Assembly: GCA_900320035.1 (NCBI GenBank)
Contig: ONQU01000014.1
Span: forward strand, 1 to 8,470
DNA: 8,470 nt
Source of the DNA: an uncultured Rhodospirillaceae bacterium
GTDB taxonomy: Bacteria > Pseudomonadota > Alphaproteobacteria > RF32 > CAG-239
Direction of reading: 5' to 3'
Shown here: positions 6,032 through 8,470 of the stretch, one piece after another
How positions within the stretch are numbered: position 1 is the first letter of the stretch
Layout: the number at the start of each line of letters is the position of its first letter
Program-made: the position numbers and the translations under genes
Notes under the pieces: generated by a model
Seen by the model: the letters and a program-made list of their open reading frames with translations, nothing else
Told to the model about the DNA's origin: nothing
The model's database searches: none

Positions 6032-6757
6032 ATGGATAATAAAGTTGCAGCGGTGATTTTGGGAGCAGGCAAAGGCACCCGTATGAAATCCGATAAGCCG
6101 AAAGTTTTAATGCCGGTTTGCGGCAAGCCGATGATTAAGCACATTATTGAAACCTTAGAAACGATTCCGGTTGATGAAATTGTGACGGTTATTTCACCGG
6201 AAGGAGATGCGGTCGCACAAATGGTTTCTCCTTACAAGACTTGCGTGCAAGAAGCCCAACTCGGCACCGGTCATGCGGTGAATTGTGCACGTTATTTATT
6301 AAAAGATTTTACCGGCCCGATTTTGGTTGTTTTCGGCGACACCCCGCTTATTACCAAGCAAACTTTTGAACGTTCAATTGCCAAAGTAAAAGAAGGATAT
6401 GCGGTTGTTGTTTTAGGATTTAGGCCTCAAGATGCCGGTCGCTACGGTCGTTTGGTGATGAATGGCGATAAATTGGAGCGTATTGTTGAATTTAAAGATG
6501 CGACCGATGCCGAAAAAGCTATTGATTTTTGTAACTCCGGTTTTATGGCTTTTGACGGCAAATATTTGTTCGAAATTTTGGCGCGTATCGGCAATCAAAA
6601 TGCCGCCGGCGAGTTTTATCTGACCGATGCCGTGGAAGTTGCTCAACAAATGGGGCTGAAATGTACCGCTTTTGAAGGTGCACCGCAAGAGGTAGCCAGT
6701 GCCAATACCTTAGAAGAATTAGCGCAGTTGGAAGAATTTGCTTTAGCGAGAAAATAA
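6032..6757 (+). CDS. Stand-alone GlmU-type UDP-GlcNAc pyrophosphorylase (NTP-transferase domain only)
   Basis: Sugar-1-phosphate nucleotidyltransferase of 241 aa, predicted to make UDP-GlcNAc from GlcNAc-1-phosphate and UTP for peptidoglycan and lipopolysaccharide. It aligns by eye with the N-terminal half of GlmU: LGAGKGTRMKSDKPKVL (10-26), QLGTGHAV (76-83), FGDTPLI with the metal-binding Asp103, YGRL (138-141), IVEFKDA (151-157), CNSG (167-170), GEFYLTD (193-199), and near the end ASANTLEEL, where Asn225 fits the second Mg ligand. The left-handed beta-helix acetyltransferase half (about 220 aa in usual GlmU) is absent, and the gene that directly follows is unrelated, so this is not a recent frameshift. 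The acetyl step would need another protein, or the enzyme uses a different sugar phosphate. The start is set by AAGGAG eight bases upstream. First gene of a tight operon. Confidence 0.88.
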   Translation: MDNKVAAVILGAGKGTRMKSDKPKVLMPVCGKPMIKHIIETLETIPVDEIVTVISPEGDAVAQMVSPYKTCVQEAQLGTGHAVNCARYLLKDFTGPILVVFGDTPLITKQTFERSIAKVKEGYAVVVLGFRPQDAGRYGRLVMNGDKLERIVEFKDATDAEKAIDFCNSGFMAFDGKYLFEILARIGNQNAAGEFYLTDAVEVAQQMGLKCTAFEGAPQEVASANTLEELAQLEEFALARK

Positions 6758-7357
6758 ATGGCCCGTTTTTTTCATTTGTTATATTACTATTTACTGGGTT
6801 TTTTGGTCTTCTTTGTGGCCTATATGGTGGTTATGCTGGTTGTTTCACCGCGACAAGATTTACAAAAACGCGGTTTTATTCCCTGCACTGAAGAATTTGT
6901 TCTTAGTGTAGCGGATTGTACACGAGGAGAAATGATTTGTCCGCTCAAATACTTATGGCATGATACAACTTGTAATGCGACAGTTATTTTGGACGGTTTT
7001 GGCGCATGGGTGCGTGGCAAACAGCCAACGCCGTGGGCAAATTATCTTTTTGTGCCAGAGTTATCGGAACAATCTGCCAGAGAAGATTATAACGGTGATA
7101 TTGCCGCAGATATGCAAGATTTAGAAGCACAAAGTCAATTTATTGAGCGTAAAAATCGCGAATTAGATGAAGCTAAAAAACGTGGTCTGGATTTGCGCGA
7201 CGATGTACTGTTATCATCGTCGGAAGATATATTGTCTAATGAAACCACAGCAGAAGATGTGGCACCGATAATTGAAGAAGAAAATAAAGGTGATATATCA
7301 GATGAAGCCTTTATGGAAGAAATTGAAGTTAATAAGGAGCCTCAAAAAAATGAATAA
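6758..7357 (+). CDS. Single-pass membrane protein with four-cysteine domain and acidic tail, unknown function
   Basis: 199-aa protein I do not recognise as a named family. Residues 7-29 form one aromatic-rich membrane helix. Residues 39-102 form a compact domain with Cys43, Cys54, Cys61 and Cys72, spaced C-x10-C-x6-C-x10-C, followed by the conserved-looking ILDGFGAWVRGKQPTPWANYLFVPEL. From about 110 the chain is strongly charged: a possible short coiled coil (LEAQSQFIERKNRELDEAKKR) and then an Asp/Glu-rich tail, probably disordered. Basic residues just after the helix (R32, K37, R38) hint that the C-terminal part may be cytoplasmic, in which case the cysteines could bind metal; if exported they would form disulphides. 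The ATG follows the upstream TAA with no gap and the only ribosome-site candidate is weak, so translation is likely coupled to the glmU-like gene. Its own 3' end overlaps pepF by eight bases. Confidence 0.75.
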   Translation: MARFFHLLYYYLLGFLVFFVAYMVVMLVVSPRQDLQKRGFIPCTEEFVLSVADCTRGEMICPLKYLWHDTTCNATVILDGFGAWVRGKQPTPWANYLFVPELSEQSAREDYNGDIAADMQDLEAQSQFIERKNRELDEAKKRGLDLRDDVLLSSSEDILSNETTAEDVAPIIEEENKGDISDEAFMEEIEVNKEPQKNE

Positions 7358-8470
7358 AGATATGCTAGCATGGGATTTAAGCGATTTGTATCAATCAATT
7401 CAAGATCCGCAAATTGTGGTTGATTTAGAAGCATGTCGCGCTATGGCGCTTGATTTTGCCGATCGCTATAAGGGAAAATTGGCGCAATTGTCAGCCGATG
7501 AGTTTTTAAAAGCGTTACAAGACATTGAAAAACGAGCAATATTAACCAGTCGTTTGGGTGGATTTGCTTATCTCAATATGGTGACGCAAATGAAAAACAG
7601 CGAGGCAGTCGGTTTTTATCAGCAAATTGAAGAAACGTTGACCGATTATGCCAAACCGACGGTGTTTTTCAGCGTCGAATTTAATAAACTTCCTGATGCT
7701 AAAATTAATGAATGGCTTAAAGATAAACGCATTTATGCTTATCGCTATTGGATTAAGCGGGTGCGTAAGTTTAAAGACTATGAACTGAGCGAACCGGAAG
7801 AAACTATTCTACTTGAAAAATCTATAACTTCCGGTGATGCGTGGGTGCGTCTTTATGAAGAAACGGCATCGCGTTTGGTTTTTGAGGTTGACGGTAAAAA
7901 ATATAATGATGCCGAACTGGCCAAATTATTACTCGATAAAGACGCCGATATACGCTTGAAAGCCGGTAAAGAAATGAATCGTGTCTTTTGGCAAAACAGC
8001 CATTTGTTCACTTTCATCTATAACATGGTGATGAAAGACAAGGCTATTGAAGATGAAAAACGCGGATTTAAGTCGCCGATTGCCGCACGCAATATGAGTG
8101 AAGATGTCAGCGATGAAAGCGTGGAAGTTTTAGCGCAAACGGTAAAAAAACACTATCGCGATATTGCTCATCGTTTCTATAAACTCAAGGCTAAATGGTT
8201 AGGGGTGGAAAAAATAAACTATTGGGATCGCAACGCGCCACTGCCGTTTAGTGATGATGTTAATTATTCATGGGATGAGGCGGTGAAAATCGTTTTGCAA
8301 GCGTATAAAGAATTTTCGCCTAAGTTGTATGATATTGCTAAAGACTTTTTTGAACAGAACTGGATTGATGTGCCTCCACGTGACGGTAAACGTTCGGGAG
8401 CATTTTGTAGCGGACCGTTGGCCAGTAAACACCCGTATTTGATGCTTAATTTCACCGGCAAACAAAATGA
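7350..8470 (+). CDS. pepF: Oligoendopeptidase F, M3 family, 3' end outside the window
   Basis: Partial gene for a cytoplasmic zinc metallopeptidase that degrades oligopeptides. The frame is open from the ATG at 7350 to the last base (373 full codons). Start MNKDMLAWDLSDLYQ carries the W-D-L-S/T-D-L-Y opening typical of PepF. About 115-180 corresponds to the M3 N-terminal domain (YRYWIKRVRKFKDYELSEPEE, then SGDAWVRLYEE). From about 200 the M3 catalytic fold begins, including KSPIAARNMSEDVS and the late motif RSGAFCSGPLASKHPYLMLNFTGK at 348-371. In the family this motif comes shortly before the HExxH zinc site, which therefore should lie just past the window edge; catalytic residues are not visible here. 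Family members have about 600 aa, so roughly two thirds is present. AAGGAG at 7333-7338, inside the upstream gene, supports the start. Last visible gene of the operon. Confidence 0.92.
   Translation, partial: MNKDMLAWDLSDLYQSIQDPQIVVDLEACRAMALDFADRYKGKLAQLSADEFLKALQDIEKRAILTSRLGGFAYLNMVTQMKNSEAVGFYQQIEETLTDYAKPTVFFSVEFNKLPDAKINEWLKDKRIYAYRYWIKRVRKFKDYELSEPEETILLEKSITSGDAWVRLYEETASRLVFEVDGKKYNDAELAKLLLDKDADIRLKAGKEMNRVFWQNSHLFTFIYNMVMKDKAIEDEKRGFKSPIAARNMSEDVSDESVEVLAQTVKKHYRDIAHRFYKLKAKWLGVEKINYWDRNAPLPFSDDVNYSWDEAVKIVLQAYKEFSPKLYDIAKDFFEQNWIDVPPRDGKRSGAFCSGPLASKHPYLMLNFTGKQN

Noticed and set aside
8264..8465. Two overlapping minus-strand ORFs of 65 aa
   Set aside because: Both are antisense shadows of the pepF reading frame, which is open and recognisable through this region.

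Overview
The window looks like chromosomal DNA of an AT-rich Gram-negative bacterium. It encodes at least three small lipoproteins with lipobox signals, a PiT phosphate carrier paired with a PhoU-like DUF47 protein, and a UDP-GlcNAc-type nucleotidyltransferase. My best guess is an uncultured alphaproteobacterium, possibly of the reduced, host- or gut-associated kind. This rests on general resemblance of the proteins, not on a marker gene, so it is tentative.

Left part, 1-1580: a compact, markedly AT-rich module. An XRE-type regulator (minus strand) faces two overlapping lipoprotein genes (plus strand). A good sigma-70-like promoter serves the lipoprotein pair, and its -10 box sits inside a 6-8-6 inverted repeat that could be an operator. 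A perfect 16-bp hairpin follows the second lipoprotein. The module is bracketed by two copies of a 17-bp direct repeat, and both copies lie near short GC-richer palindromic repeats. This is the most accessory-looking part of the window.

Middle, 1581-5945, minus strand: a 52-aa cysteine-containing lipoprotein with its own intrinsic terminator (a gene easily missed by length cutoffs), then an operon read from right to left: DUF2207 membrane protein, DUF47/PhoU-like protein, PiT phosphate transporter. The spacing (21 nt, then a 1-nt TGATG overlap) says the three are co-transcribed. The last two form a well-known phosphate uptake pair. The DUF2207 protein is the unusual partner.

Right part, 6032-8470, plus strand: a second operon divergent from the first. 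It holds a stand-alone GlmU-type uridylyltransferase domain (no acetyltransferase half), a single-pass membrane protein with four regularly spaced cysteines and an acidic tail, and the N-terminal two thirds of an oligoendopeptidase F (M3 family), cut by the window end just before the expected zinc-binding HExxH. The genes abut or overlap (TAA directly followed by ATG, then an 8-nt overlap), suggesting translational coupling.

I see no tRNA, rRNA, CRISPR array, transposase or integrase. Nothing here is clearly a new defence or mobile system. The best candidates for novelty are the regulator/twin-lipoprotein cassette, the tiny lipoprotein, the DUF2207-phosphate operon and the four-cysteine membrane protein.
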